Below are positions 17,379 through 25,118 of a stretch of DNA of 64,000 nt, piece by piece. Under the pieces are notes generated by a model. It had not been told where the DNA came from, did no database searches, and worked only from the letters and a program-made list of their open reading frames with translations. Made by a program: the position numbers and the translations under genes. Numbering within the stretch: the first letter of the stretch is position 1; every line of letters begins with the position of its first letter. Source of the DNA: Treponema sp. (GTDB lineage Bacteria > Spirochaetota > Spirochaetia > Treponematales > Treponemataceae); the NCBI GenBank assembly GCA_024687165.1, contig JAILEY010000057.1, positions 1-64,000 of the forward strand, in the 5' to 3' direction.

Positions 17379-18158
17379 ATGAAAAAATTATTGACTATTA
17401 CTTTGGCATTTATTTCTTCGGCTTTGTCTTTTGCACTTACAGATCAGGAAAAGCTTCTTAAGCTTGCTCAGGATAAAACTGCATTTTATGGGAAAGATTT
17501 TAAGGCTTCTTATTCAATTGTTCAGGAAAAACCGGGACAGGGTAAAAGTGTTACTGAAGCAATTATGTACCGCCGTGATGATGCAGGCAAGTGGACAATT
17601 CTTGTAACAGGTCCTGCAAAGGAAAAAGGAAAAGGTTATTTTCAGCAGGATGATACAATCTGGTTTTATGATCCGACAGACAGAAAATTTACTTTTACAA
17701 GTGCAAAGGATAAGTTCCAGAAATCAAATGCAAACAATTCAGACTTTGCACCTCAGAAGTATTATACAGATTATTCAATAGAATCTTTTGAAAAAGTTAA
17801 GCTTGGAAAGTTTAATTGTACTTTGTTTACATTAAAGGCAAAAAATGATAAGGTGGATTATTCTAGATTAAAAATATGGGTGACAGATGACGGTCTTGTT
17901 CGCAAGAAGGAAGATTATAGTCTTTCCGGACAGTTATTGAGAACAACTGCAGTGCCATCTTATCAGAGAGTTGCTGACAAAAGTGGGGATATTTCAATCC
18001 CTTCAAAAATGTTGATTACTGATAATCTTCGCGGTGTAAAAATTGGTGATAAAATTCAGTATGAAAAAACACAGATAACGATTACAAACGTTTCATTTGC
18101 CGATCAGCCAGCTTCTGTATACACAAAACAGTATCTGGAATTGATGAGTGCAAAATGA
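17379..18158 (+). CDS. LolA-like outer-membrane lipoprotein-sorting protein
   Basis: A 259-residue periplasmic protein with signal peptide MKKLLTITLAFISSALSFA. The rest is beta-rich with the pattern of the LolA-like 'outer membrane lipoprotein-sorting' family: an early strand with MYRRDDAGKWTILVTGPAKEKGKGY, the phrase DDTIWFYDPTDRKFTF, and later LKIWVTDDGLVRKKEDYS. Such proteins form an open half-barrel that carries a lipid or lipoprotein across the periplasm. AGGAG lies 12 nt before the chosen ATG; the frame extends further upstream into the permease gene but that would bury the signal peptide. Position between the permeases and the barrel protein supports a role as the periplasmic carrier of this exporter. 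Confidence 0.8.
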   Translation: MKKLLTITLAFISSALSFALTDQEKLLKLAQDKTAFYGKDFKASYSIVQEKPGQGKSVTEAIMYRRDDAGKWTILVTGPAKEKGKGYFQQDDTIWFYDPTDRKFTFTSAKDKFQKSNANNSDFAPQKYYTDYSIESFEKVKLGKFNCTLFTLKAKNDKVDYSRLKIWVTDDGLVRKKEDYSLSGQLLRTTAVPSYQRVADKSGDISIPSKMLITDNLRGVKIGDKIQYEKTQITITNVSFADQPASVYTKQYLELMSAK

Positions 18159-19441
18159 AAAAAATTCTGTTGTTGATTTTATGTATTACCGGTGCCTTTA
18201 TTCTTCCATCTGAAATTAAGGCTCAGGAAGTTGATTCTGAATTTGAAGATGATGATTCGATTTTTGATAATGCAGAAGATATAACGGCAGAAGAAAATAA
18301 TTTAGCAAATGCAGATTCAGAGGCGGCTTCAATGGAAGCTGACCTCCTTGTGATTCCTTTCAAATTTTACGGAAATCTTAGAAGCGATCTTGGTCTTGTT
18401 TTTGGAAAAAGATTTGGTGATTTGTACAAAATAAAGGGACAGCGTGAAAAGTATGCTTCAGGATATTTTGATTTTGAAAACAAAGTTTCTTTTGTTTCAA
18501 GAATTGATGAATCCTTTACGATGCACGGAACTCTCTGTACTACATTCTTCCCGGTAAAATGGGTTAATCCAGGAAAAAGCGAATTATATTTTGATTACAT
18601 GGGCGGCCAGAATCTGATTGTCTCAGCTGGTAAGAAAAACCTTAACTGGGGTTATGTAAGAATTTTCAGCAACGTAGATGATTTTGAAGATACAAAAGTC
18701 CGTCTTACTACAAACATTGTTGCAGACAGTGAAAATTCCATAATCGGCTCTGTGACATTTCCGTTTTCATTTGTTACTGCAACCGGTGTAATTCTTTATG
18801 ATTTAGATAATAATATTGATTTTGATAATGATGACCCTCCAAAGGTTGATCAGCTTTCTTATGCAGGCTCTATTGAGTTTACTTTTCTGCAGGCCTCTGT
18901 AAATCTTTATGGAAGAAGATCTGCAGCAGATTCAAGCAGTATAACTGAAACTAATCCGTATGGAATCAATAACGTTCTTGGAATTGAAATGAAGAGAACT
19001 TTTTTTGATTATGACATTTATTTACAGAATACTTTGCGTGTAAGCGGAAGAGATAAACTTTCTGTTGATGACAATATTTTTACAATCGGTACTTACAGGC
19101 TCTGGGATTATTTTGGTTTTAACGTAGAAGTTCAGAATGTTTGTGGAATTGAAAAAAATGATGAATCTACCTGGCGTGTTGCTCTTGATATGGGGTGGCG
19201 CAGACTTGGAAAAGACAGGGATACAAAGGTTGTAGTTCAGTGGAGACATGATTCAAACAGATATGAAAAGAAAGGTGAATGGCTGGACAACTGCTGGGTT
19301 AAGTTCGGTGTTATAAAATCACGTGTCATGAGGCATGTTGACTTGCACACAGGTCTTCAGCTTTATTACAGATGGGATGAGACGCCTTATGTTTATGATT
19401 TTAAGTTTGCTTCTTACTTCCGCCTTGATGTAGGATATTAA
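18155..19441 (+). CDS. Outer-membrane beta-barrel-like protein with acidic N-terminus
   Basis: A 428-residue exported protein: signal peptide MKKILLLILCITGAFILPSEIKAQ, then an acidic segment (25-65) containing DDSIFDNAEDITAEE (33-47), then about 360 residues of alternating aromatic and polar strands (for example RNVLGIEMKRTFFDYDIYLQN without the R, GYVRIFSN, WRRLGKDRDTKVVVQW) consistent with an outer-membrane barrel. It ends in RLDVGY, aromatic-terminated as expected for Bam substrates. Its ATG overlaps the LolA-like stop (ATGA). I recognise no named family. In this operon it could be the outer-membrane end of the export path or its main client. The acidic motif is shared with the first permease. 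Confidence 0.65.
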   Translation: MKKILLLILCITGAFILPSEIKAQEVDSEFEDDDSIFDNAEDITAEENNLANADSEAASMEADLLVIPFKFYGNLRSDLGLVFGKRFGDLYKIKGQREKYASGYFDFENKVSFVSRIDESFTMHGTLCTTFFPVKWVNPGKSELYFDYMGGQNLIVSAGKKNLNWGYVRIFSNVDDFEDTKVRLTTNIVADSENSIIGSVTFPFSFVTATGVILYDLDNNIDFDNDDPPKVDQLSYAGSIEFTFLQASVNLYGRRSAADSSSITETNPYGINNVLGIEMKRTFFDYDIYLQNTLRVSGRDKLSVDDNIFTIGTYRLWDYFGFNVEVQNVCGIEKNDESTWRVALDMGWRRLGKDRDTKVVVQWRHDSNRYEKKGEWLDNCWVKFGVIKSRVMRHVDLHTGLQLYYRWDETPYVYDFKFASYFRLDVGY

Positions 19442-19449
19442 AAGAAAAG

Positions 19450-19480
19450 CCGGTGAAAAAACACCGGCCGTTTTGTTTTA
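19450..19480. terminator. Bidirectional terminator between convergent operons
   Basis: GCCGGTG (19450-19456), AAAAAA loop, CACCGGC (19463-19469), then GTTTTGTTTT. A run of A residues on the left gives a U-rich tail on the other strand as well, so it can end both the barrel operon and the ATPase gene. Confidence 0.85.
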
Positions 19481-19495
19481 AATTAAAAGCAAAAA

Positions 19496-20224
19496 TTATG
19501 CGGAAAGAATTGTTCCGTCTGAAATTTTTATTACGTGATCAGACATTTCTACAATCTTTGAGTCATGCGTTGAAAAAATAAAAGTTGTTTCAAGTTCTTT
19601 GTTGATTTTTTTCATAAGTGCAAGAATCTGGTCTCCGTTCTTTGAGTCTAGATTTGCTGTAGGTTCATCTGCAAGAATTATTGGTGCTTTTGTTACAAGC
19701 GCACGTGCAATGGCTACTCTTTGTCTTTGACCGCCGCTGAGTTCAGAAGGCTTGTGGTCTTTCCATGATACAAGTCCGACAGTTTCAATGAGAAAATCAA
19801 CCCATTCGCTGAGTTCTTTTTTGCTCATTGTCTTTGTTGCAATTGTCTGTCCAAGTGTAAGCGGAAGTTCTATATTTTCTTTTACATTGAGTACCGGAAT
19901 AAGATTGAAGGTCTGAAAAATGAAGCCTAAATTTTCACGCCTGAGTTCTGTAAGTTTATTGTCTAATGAAATATTCAGCTTTGTGTCTATTGAAAGTTTG
20001 CTTTCTTTGTAGATGTCTATTCCATTTAAAAGAAGTGAGCCTGAAGTCGGAAGATCAACAAGACCAATCATGTTAAGCAGTGTTGATTTTCCTGAGCCCG
20101 AAGGTCCTGAAATGGCTGCAAATTCACCTTTCTCTATTTTAAATGATGCATTGTTCACAGCTTTAACTATTACTTTATCCATCTGATAGTTTTTACAAAT
20201 GTTATTTAACTCAATCAATGCCAT
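19496..20224 (-). CDS. ABC transporter ATP-binding protein, LolD/MacB type
   Basis: A 242-residue ATPase with Walker A GPSGSGKSTLL, Q-loop FQTFNLIPVL, signature LSGGQRQRVAIARAL, Walker B IILADEPTANLD and the switch His in STHDSKI. The LNMIGLVD and ELRRENLGFIFQ segments are characteristic of the LolD/MacB/FtsE-like subfamily that partners with FtsX-type permeases. No permease lies beside it on its own strand, while two orphan permeases of the right type lie in the convergent operon just across the terminator. I infer that it powers them. It has its own promoter and probably a leaderless start, so subunit amounts are set by two promoters. Confidence 0.88.
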   Translation of the reverse strand: MALIELNNICKNYQMDKVIVKAVNNASFKIEKGEFAAISGPSGSGKSTLLNMIGLVDLPTSGSLLLNGIDIYKESKLSIDTKLNISLDNKLTELRRENLGFIFQTFNLIPVLNVKENIELPLTLGQTIATKTMSKKELSEWVDFLIETVGLVSWKDHKPSELSGGQRQRVAIARALVTKAPIILADEPTANLDSKNGDQILALMKKINKELETTFIFSTHDSKIVEMSDHVIKISDGTILSA

Positions 20225-20230
20225 ATCGTC

Positions 20231-20259
20231 ATTTTAGTTTATCGTTGAAAAAAAAGCAA
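20231..20259 (-). promoter_or_regulatory. Promoter of the ATPase gene, leaderless start
   Basis: On the minus strand TTGCTT (20259-20254), 17 nt, TAAAAT (20236-20231), then only 6 nt to the ATG at 20224. No ribosome-binding site is possible in such a transcript. Confidence 0.75.
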
Positions 20260-20273
20260 CAAAACTATAGAAT
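20245..20273 (+). promoter_or_regulatory. Promoter of gltX
   Basis: TTGAAA (20245-20250), 17 nt, TAGAAT (20268-20273). It interlocks with the divergent ATPase promoter. The leader of about 33 nt carries AGGGG before the gltX ATG. Confidence 0.75.
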
Positions 20274-20312
20274 AGCGGAACTTATAGATTAGATTTTATC
20301 AGGGGTTTTTTT

Positions 20313-21887
20313 ATGTCAGAAGAAGTTAGAGTTAGATATGCACCATCGCCGACCGGTATGCAGCACATTGGTGGAGTTCGTACTGCACTTTTTAATTATT
20401 TGTATGCTCGTTCCCGCGGCGGAAAATTTATTCTTCGTCTTGAAGATACTGACCGTACTCGTTTTGATGAAAAATATGTTCAGAACCTTTATGACACAAT
20501 GGAATGGCTTGGAATCGACTGGGATGAAGGCGGTTCTAAAGGTGGAGAATATGGTCCTTATGTTCAGAGTGAACGCTTTGAACTTTATAAAAAATATGCA
20601 ATGCAGCTTATTGAAAATGGTGAAGCATATTACTGTTTCTGTGATTCAGAACGTCTTGAACGTATTCGTAAGATTCAGACTGAAAACAAAATGGCTCCTG
20701 GTTATGACAGAAACTGCCGTCATCTTACTCCTGAGGAAGTTAAGGCAAATCTTGATGCAGGAAAGCCGTATGTAATCCGCCTTAAGGTTCCTCTTGAAGG
20801 AGAAACAAAATTCTCTGATCATCTTCTTGGTGACATTGTATGGAAGAATGAAGATATTTCTCCGGATCCAGTTCTTTTGAAGTCAGATGGATTTCCTACA
20901 TATCACCTTGCAAATATTGTTGATGACCATATGATGAAAATCAGTCATGTTATGCGCGCTCAGGAATGGATCCCTTCAACACCACTTCATGTTCAGATGT
21001 ACCGTTCATTCGGCTGGGAACATCCTGAATTCTGTCACCTTCCAATGGTAAACGGAAGCGACGGAAAAAAGCTTTCAAAACGCCACGGTTCAACATCTTT
21101 GAATGAATTCCGTGCACGCGGTTATCTTCCACAGGCAATTGTAAATTATGTTGCATTGCTCGGCTGTTCGTATGAGGACGGACGCGACATGTATACTCTT
21201 GAAGAACTTGGAAAACTCTTCCGCCTTGAACATTTGAATAAGGCTCCTGCAGTATTTGATTACAAAAAGCTTGAATGGTATAACGGTCAGTATATTCGTG
21301 CACTTTCTGATGAAGAGCTTTACAAGTGGGTCCTTCCATTTATCACTGGAACAGGAGATGCAACTCTTGAAATCAATCCTGAAAATCCTCAGCCAAAGCC
21401 AAATGTTGGTCCTGAATTCTCAGGTGTTAAACTTGGCGATGACGGTGAACCAGTTTGTGCAGATCCTTCAATGAATATGACAAGTGCAGAAGTTAAGGAA
21501 AAACTCATGCAGCTTATGCCTCTCATTAAAGAAAGACTTCATTTCCTTACAGATGCAGCAGAGATGGTTCACTTCCTCTTTACAGAACCTGCTGTGCCTG
21601 CAAAAGAAAATATCATTCCTAAAAAGCTTGATGAAGCAAAGACAAAAGAAGTGCTTGTTAAGGCAAAAGATTTTGTCGCTGAAATTTTTGGAAAGACACA
21701 CGAAGAAGCAGAAGAACTTGCAAAAAAATATGCGGAAGAACTTGGAATTAAGCTCGGTGATTTCATGATGCCTGTACGCATGGCAGTTACAGGTTCAAGA
21801 GTTTCACCACCACTTATCGGTTCAATCTGGATTCTTGGAAAAGAAAAGGCTGTTGCCCGTGTTGAAAAAACACTTAATGAATTTTAA
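20313..21887 (+). CDS. gltX: Glutamyl-tRNA synthetase
   Basis: A 524-residue class I synthetase charging tRNA(Glu). The N-terminal Rossmann domain starts APSPTGMQHIGGVRTALFNYLYAR, with the HIGH-type signature ending at His18-Ile-Gly-Gly; the second signature is KLSKRHG (253-259, the KMSKS equivalent). The C-terminal helical anticodon-binding part extends to the end. The protein is slightly longer than the usual 470-490 residues, through an insertion at about 345-390 rich in Asn, Pro and Gly. No Zn-binding Cys cluster was noticed. Strong AGGGG ribosome-binding site. It appears monocistronic, followed by a 261-bp gap with a palindromic element. Confidence 0.95.
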   Translation: MSEEVRVRYAPSPTGMQHIGGVRTALFNYLYARSRGGKFILRLEDTDRTRFDEKYVQNLYDTMEWLGIDWDEGGSKGGEYGPYVQSERFELYKKYAMQLIENGEAYYCFCDSERLERIRKIQTENKMAPGYDRNCRHLTPEEVKANLDAGKPYVIRLKVPLEGETKFSDHLLGDIVWKNEDISPDPVLLKSDGFPTYHLANIVDDHMMKISHVMRAQEWIPSTPLHVQMYRSFGWEHPEFCHLPMVNGSDGKKLSKRHGSTSLNEFRARGYLPQAIVNYVALLGCSYEDGRDMYTLEELGKLFRLEHLNKAPAVFDYKKLEWYNGQYIRALSDEELYKWVLPFITGTGDATLEINPENPQPKPNVGPEFSGVKLGDDGEPVCADPSMNMTSAEVKEKLMQLMPLIKERLHFLTDAAEMVHFLFTEPAVPAKENIIPKKLDEAKTKEVLVKAKDFVAEIFGKTHEEAEELAKKYAEELGIKLGDFMMPVRMAVTGSRVSPPLIGSIWILGKEKAVARVEKTLNEF

Positions 21888-21944
21888 TTAAAGGAAAGGC
21901 TTCTGGTTATTGATTGGAAGTTTTTATTTAGCTTTAATTTTGAT

Positions 21945-22132
21945 TTTTTATAAATGCAAAAAATTGGCGCGAGGGAGTGTTGAGCAGTACGAAAATATTC
22001 TGTTTGTTGCTGTCGCGATAGCGACAAAATTAATAGTTACTATGCAACAAAGAGTATATAGAGCTATATAGCTCGTTTTTGGGCTGTTCAACGCGACTGG
22101 AAGCCAATTTTTTTTGTATTTTACAAAAATAG
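21945..22132. repeat. Palindromic intergenic element (MITE/REP-like)
   Basis: The outer arms AAAAAATTGGC (21958-21968) and GCCAATTTTTT (22103-22113) are exact inverted copies, with similarity continuing outward. TTGAGCAG (21980) pairs with CTGTTCAA (22084) apart from one G-T. Inside are TTTGTTGC/GCAACAAA (22003-22051) enclosing TGTCGC-GATA-GCGACA (22011-22026), and the perfect palindrome GAGCTATATAGCTC (22061-22074). No gene fits in it. The right arm recurs at 31772-31809. Confidence 0.6.
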
Positions 22133-22148
22133 TTGATTAAAATTGAAA

Positions 22149-22769
22149 TTATTTAATCATGAATTTGCGGCACAACGGAATAATCACTCCGCCTGCTGCA
22201 TTACCAAGAGTCATGATTGCAAGGTAACCAAAGGCTTTTGCTGACCACGCTTGTGCAATGCTGAAGTAGAACATGTTTGCAATACAGTGTTCAAATCCGC
22301 TTAAAATAAAAACAATTACAGGAAGAAAAATTGCAAGAAATTTTCCAGTCTGATGTTCTATCTTTTTGTAACCGTCTGCCGCAATAAACATCAGCATTCC
22401 ACAGAAAATTGCAAGAACAAAAATGCTCCACAAATTATCTGCAAGTTTAACATCGCACATTGCTTTTGCTTTTTCTGAAATTGCTGAAATTCTTGTAGAA
22501 AGAATCATCACTGCCATGAAAAAAGTTCCGATAAAATTACCAGCCCAGATTAAAATCACTTCACCAAGATAAGAAATCTTGTTTTCTACAATGTAACCAA
22601 CTTTTCCTGTGTAAAGGTAAAAACCAAATGTAAGGATTACGAAGAGACCTGTTCCGAAGAGCACGGCCCCAATGACTTTGTTTTCGCAGCTTAAAAAGAC
22701 TGTTCCGCCGATTCCGATTGCAAGTCCTGTAAGAAATGCACGAACTAAGATGTTAATAATTGATTTCAT
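22149..22769 (-). CDS. Formate/nitrite transporter family channel
   Basis: A 206-residue, very hydrophobic protein with about six membrane helices. It has the FNT family landmarks: GxFE-type GFEHCIANMFYF (with the central His of the pore) and LGNAAGGVIIPL near the C-terminus, plus YTGKVGY where many members have FTGN. FNT proteins are pentameric channels for formate, nitrite, hydrosulfide or lactate; formate is the likeliest cargo in a fermentative treponeme, but the residues do not settle it. It is shorter than the usual 250-280 residues, mainly at the termini. AAGGA and an upstream TATAAT (22802-22797, minus) support the start. Confidence 0.8.
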   Translation of the reverse strand: MKSIINILVRAFLTGLAIGIGGTVFLSCENKVIGAVLFGTGLFVILTFGFYLYTGKVGYIVENKISYLGEVILIWAGNFIGTFFMAVMILSTRISAISEKAKAMCDVKLADNLWSIFVLAIFCGMLMFIAADGYKKIEHQTGKFLAIFLPVIVFILSGFEHCIANMFYFSIAQAWSAKAFGYLAIMTLGNAAGGVIIPLCRKFMIK

Positions 22770-22830
22770 GATATATCCTTTAAATTACATTTTCGTATTA
22801 TATAAAAAAGAATATTATTGTAAAATAGCC

Positions 22831-22859
22831 TTGCGTAAAAAAGTTGAAAATGGTATATT
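22831..22859 (+). promoter_or_regulatory. Promoter of argJ-argB-argD
   Basis: TTGCGT (22831-22836), exactly 17 nt, TATATT (22854-22859). Transcription should start near 22866, inside the palindrome described next. Confidence 0.7.
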
Positions 22860-22878
22860 TATACAAAATTTTGTATAA
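22859..22878. promoter_or_regulatory. 20-bp perfect palindrome, candidate arginine operator
   Basis: TTATACAAAATTTTGTATAA is a perfect inverted repeat covering the end of the -10 box and the transcription start of the arginine genes, with AAGGAG immediately after it. A repressor bound here would block transcription. AT-rich 18-20 bp palindromes are typical of ArgR boxes, though the bases differ from the E. coli consensus as I recall it. It could alternatively act as an RNA hairpin over the ribosome-binding site. Confidence 0.55.
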
Positions 22879-22891
22879 GGAGTGTATAAAA

Positions 22892-24115
22892 ATGCAGTTT
22901 ATTGATGGCGGAGTTTGTGCCCCGGCAGGTTTTACTGCCAACGGTGTTTTGTGTAAGTTTAAATCTTCAAGAACAACTTACGACCTTGCAATGATTTATT
23001 CAGAAAAAATTTGTACTGCAGCAGGACTTTTTACTCAGAACCGCGTTAAGGCAGAAAGTGTAAAGCTTACAAAGAAGCATCTTGCAAACGGTACAGCTCA
23101 GGCAGTAATTGCAAACAGTGGAAATGCAAACTGTTGTACTGGTGCTGAAGGAGCCGCTAATGCACTCCGCATGGCTGAACTTTGCGCAAAAGAATGTGGT
23201 GTAAAAACAGAAGATGTAATTGTATGTCAGACTGGTGTTATCGGTCAGCAGATGGATATAAAGAAGGTTGAAGATAATATCGTATCTCTTAAAGCTGGTC
23301 TTTCAAAGGAAGGACATGAAAAAGCAAGACAGGCAATTATGACTACTGACACTCAGTATAAGGAATGTGCTGTTGAAGCTGAAATTGGCGGAAAGAAAAT
23401 TCATATCGGTGCAATGTGTAAAGGTTCAGGAATGATTCATATCAATCTTGGAACTATGCTTTCTTTTATGACAACTGATTGTGCAATTTCTTCACAGATG
23501 CTTGAAAAGGCTTTGAGAACTTCTGTTGCAGGAACATACAATTGTGTTTCTATTGACGGTGATACTTCTACAAATGATTCTCTTACAATTCTTGCTAACG
23601 GTATGGCAGGAAATACGGAAATCACTTCTGAAGGAAAAGATTTTGATGCATTCCTTGAAGCACTGAATGCAATCAATACTCAGATGGCAAAAAAGATTGC
23701 TGCTGATGGTGAAGGTGCAACTAAGCTTGTTGAAGTAAACGTAGAAGGTGTAAAAGATGTTGAGACTGCACGAGGGCTGGCAAAGTCTGTAATCTGCTCA
23801 AATCTTACAAAGGCTGCAATGTTTGGCGCCGATGCAAACTGGGGAAGAATTTTGTGCGCAATGGGATACAGCGGATTTGAATTTACTCCGGAAAAAACGG
23901 ACGTTTATTTTGAAAGCGGAAGTCCTTCAAAAAAGATTATGGTTTTTGAACAGGGAGTTCCGTTGAACTTTGATGAAGATCTTGCAAAGAAAATTCTTTC
24001 GGAAAAAGAAGTTAAGATAAATGTTTTCTGTAAGGATGGAAGTGCAAAAGGAACTGCATGGGGCTGTGACCTTACATATGATTATGTAAAAATCAACGGC
24101 GATTACAGAACTTAA
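22892..24115 (+). CDS. argJ: Glutamate N-acetyltransferase / amino-acid acetyltransferase
   Basis: A 407-residue ArgJ, which transfers the acetyl group from N-acetylornithine to glutamate in the cyclic arginine pathway. The hallmark is the self-cleavage region CKGSGMIHINLGTMLSF, where Thr188 becomes the N-terminal nucleophile of the beta chain; the residue before it is Gly rather than the more common Ala. TNDSLTILANG and DGEGATKL are further conserved blocks. Start chosen at 22892 because AAGGAG lies just upstream; the frame extends 16 codons further up through the promoter palindrome. It leads the argJ-argB-argD group and whether it also uses acetyl-CoA cannot be told. Confidence 0.93.
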   Translation: MQFIDGGVCAPAGFTANGVLCKFKSSRTTYDLAMIYSEKICTAAGLFTQNRVKAESVKLTKKHLANGTAQAVIANSGNANCCTGAEGAANALRMAELCAKECGVKTEDVIVCQTGVIGQQMDIKKVEDNIVSLKAGLSKEGHEKARQAIMTTDTQYKECAVEAEIGGKKIHIGAMCKGSGMIHINLGTMLSFMTTDCAISSQMLEKALRTSVAGTYNCVSIDGDTSTNDSLTILANGMAGNTEITSEGKDFDAFLEALNAINTQMAKKIAADGEGATKLVEVNVEGVKDVETARGLAKSVICSNLTKAAMFGADANWGRILCAMGYSGFEFTPEKTDVYFESGSPSKKIMVFEQGVPLNFDEDLAKKILSEKEVKINVFCKDGSAKGTAWGCDLTYDYVKINGDYRT

Positions 24116-24130
24116 TTCAGGAGATTAATA

Positions 24131-25030
24131 ATGGCAGAAATAATTGAAAATAAAGAAAACAATCTTAAGTTGAGCAGTGAACAGTGGTCAAGTGTTCTTG
24201 TTCAGGCTCTTCCATATTTTAAGCATTGGGTTGGAAAAACTGTTGTTGTAAAATACGGCGGAAACGCAATGCTCAATGAAGATCTTAAGCGCTATGTAAT
24301 GGAAGATATTGTTCTTCTTCATACAATTGGAATTAAGGTTGTCCTTGTTCATGGCGGCGGTCCTGAAATTAATGCAATGCTTGAAAAAGTTGGAAAGGAA
24401 TCTAAGTTTATCGGTGGCTTGCGCTATACAGATGCTGAAACTATGGAAATTGTTCAGATGGTTCTTGCCGGAAAACTTAACAAGGGAATTGTAGGAATGC
24501 TTGTTCAGCAGGGTGGAAAAGCAGTTGGTCTTAGCGGAACTGATGGCGGACTCCTTCGTGCAAAAAAACTTGAAAAGGATGGCGTAGATCTTGGATTTGT
24601 CGGTGAAGTTACAAAAGTAAATCCTGAAATCATTCAGAGCCTTTTAAAAGAAAACTGCATTCCTGTAGTTTCAACAGTTGCTCTTGGTGAAGACGGGGAC
24701 AATATCCGCTATAACATTAATGCTGATACTGCTGCTGCAAAAATTGCAATTTCTCTTGGTGCAGAAAAATTTGTTCAGCTTACAAATGTGCCTGGTGTTC
24801 TCAAGGATGTAAATGATCCTTCAAGTTTGATTCAGCGTATTCATATAGAAGATGTTGATAAATACTTTAAAGACGGAACAATAAGCGGCGGAATGATTCC
24901 AAAGATTGAGTGTTGTATGCTTGCTCGAAACGGCGGTGTTCCACGTACACATATTATCGATGGTCGTGTTCCTCATTCACTGTTGATTGAAATGTTCTCA
25001 GACAGAGGAATTGGTACAATGATCTACTAA
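24131..25030 (+). CDS. argB: Acetylglutamate kinase
   Basis: A 299-residue amino-acid kinase phosphorylating N-acetylglutamate. It shows VVKYGGNAM (phosphate-binding), [30 protein letters not shown] and, near the end, the [10 protein letters not shown] segment of the nucleotide site. An N-terminal helix (about 15-35) precedes the kinase fold, as in hexameric arginine-sensitive ArgB enzymes, so feedback inhibition by arginine is likely. It follows argJ by 15 bp with AGGAG before the ATG. The stop codon is part of a long hairpin that may partly end the transcript before argD. Confidence 0.95.
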   Translation: MAEIIENKENNLKLSSEQWSSVLVQALPYFKHWVGKTVVVKYGGNAMLNEDLKRYVMEDIVLLHTIGIKVVLVHGGGPEINAMLEKVGKESKFIGGLRYTDAETMEIVQMVLAGKLNKGIVGMLVQQGGKAVGLSGTDGGLLRAKKLEKDGVDLGFVGEVTKVNPEIIQSLLKENCIPVVSTVALGEDGDNIRYNINADTAAAKIAISLGAEKFVQLTNVPGVLKDVNDPSSLIQRIHIEDVDKYFKDGTISGGMIPKIECCMLARNGGVPRTHIIDGRVPHSLLIEMFSDRGIGTMIY

Positions 25031-25065
25031 CAAAAATCCATTCATGGATTTTTGTTAGTTTGTTT
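25027..25065 (+). terminator. 14-bp hairpin at the argB stop, probable partial terminator
   Basis: CTAACAAAAATCCA (25027-25040), loop TTCA, TGGATTTTTGTTAG (25045-25058): a perfect 14-bp stem followed by TTTGTTTTTG. The stem is AT-rich, so it may only reduce read-through into argD. Confidence 0.6.
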
Positions 25066-25082
25066 TTGAGGTTAAATTTAAG

Positions 25083-25102
25083 ACGCGACATCCTTGTCGC
25101 GT
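25083..25102 (+). promoter_or_regulatory. GC-rich hairpin 6 nt before the argD ribosome-binding site
   Basis: ACGCGACA (25083-25090), loop TCCT, TGTCGCGT (25095-25102) is a perfect 8-bp hairpin. No T-run follows, so it is not a terminator. It could stabilise the argD message after processing or affect translation. Confidence 0.4.
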
Positions 25103-25118
25103 GTGTTTGGAGAATAAA

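Noticed and set aside
22003..22074. CRISPR array or tRNA-like structure after gltX
   Set aside because: The repeats are inverted rather than direct and evenly spaced, and no cloverleaf with a CCA-type acceptor can be formed.
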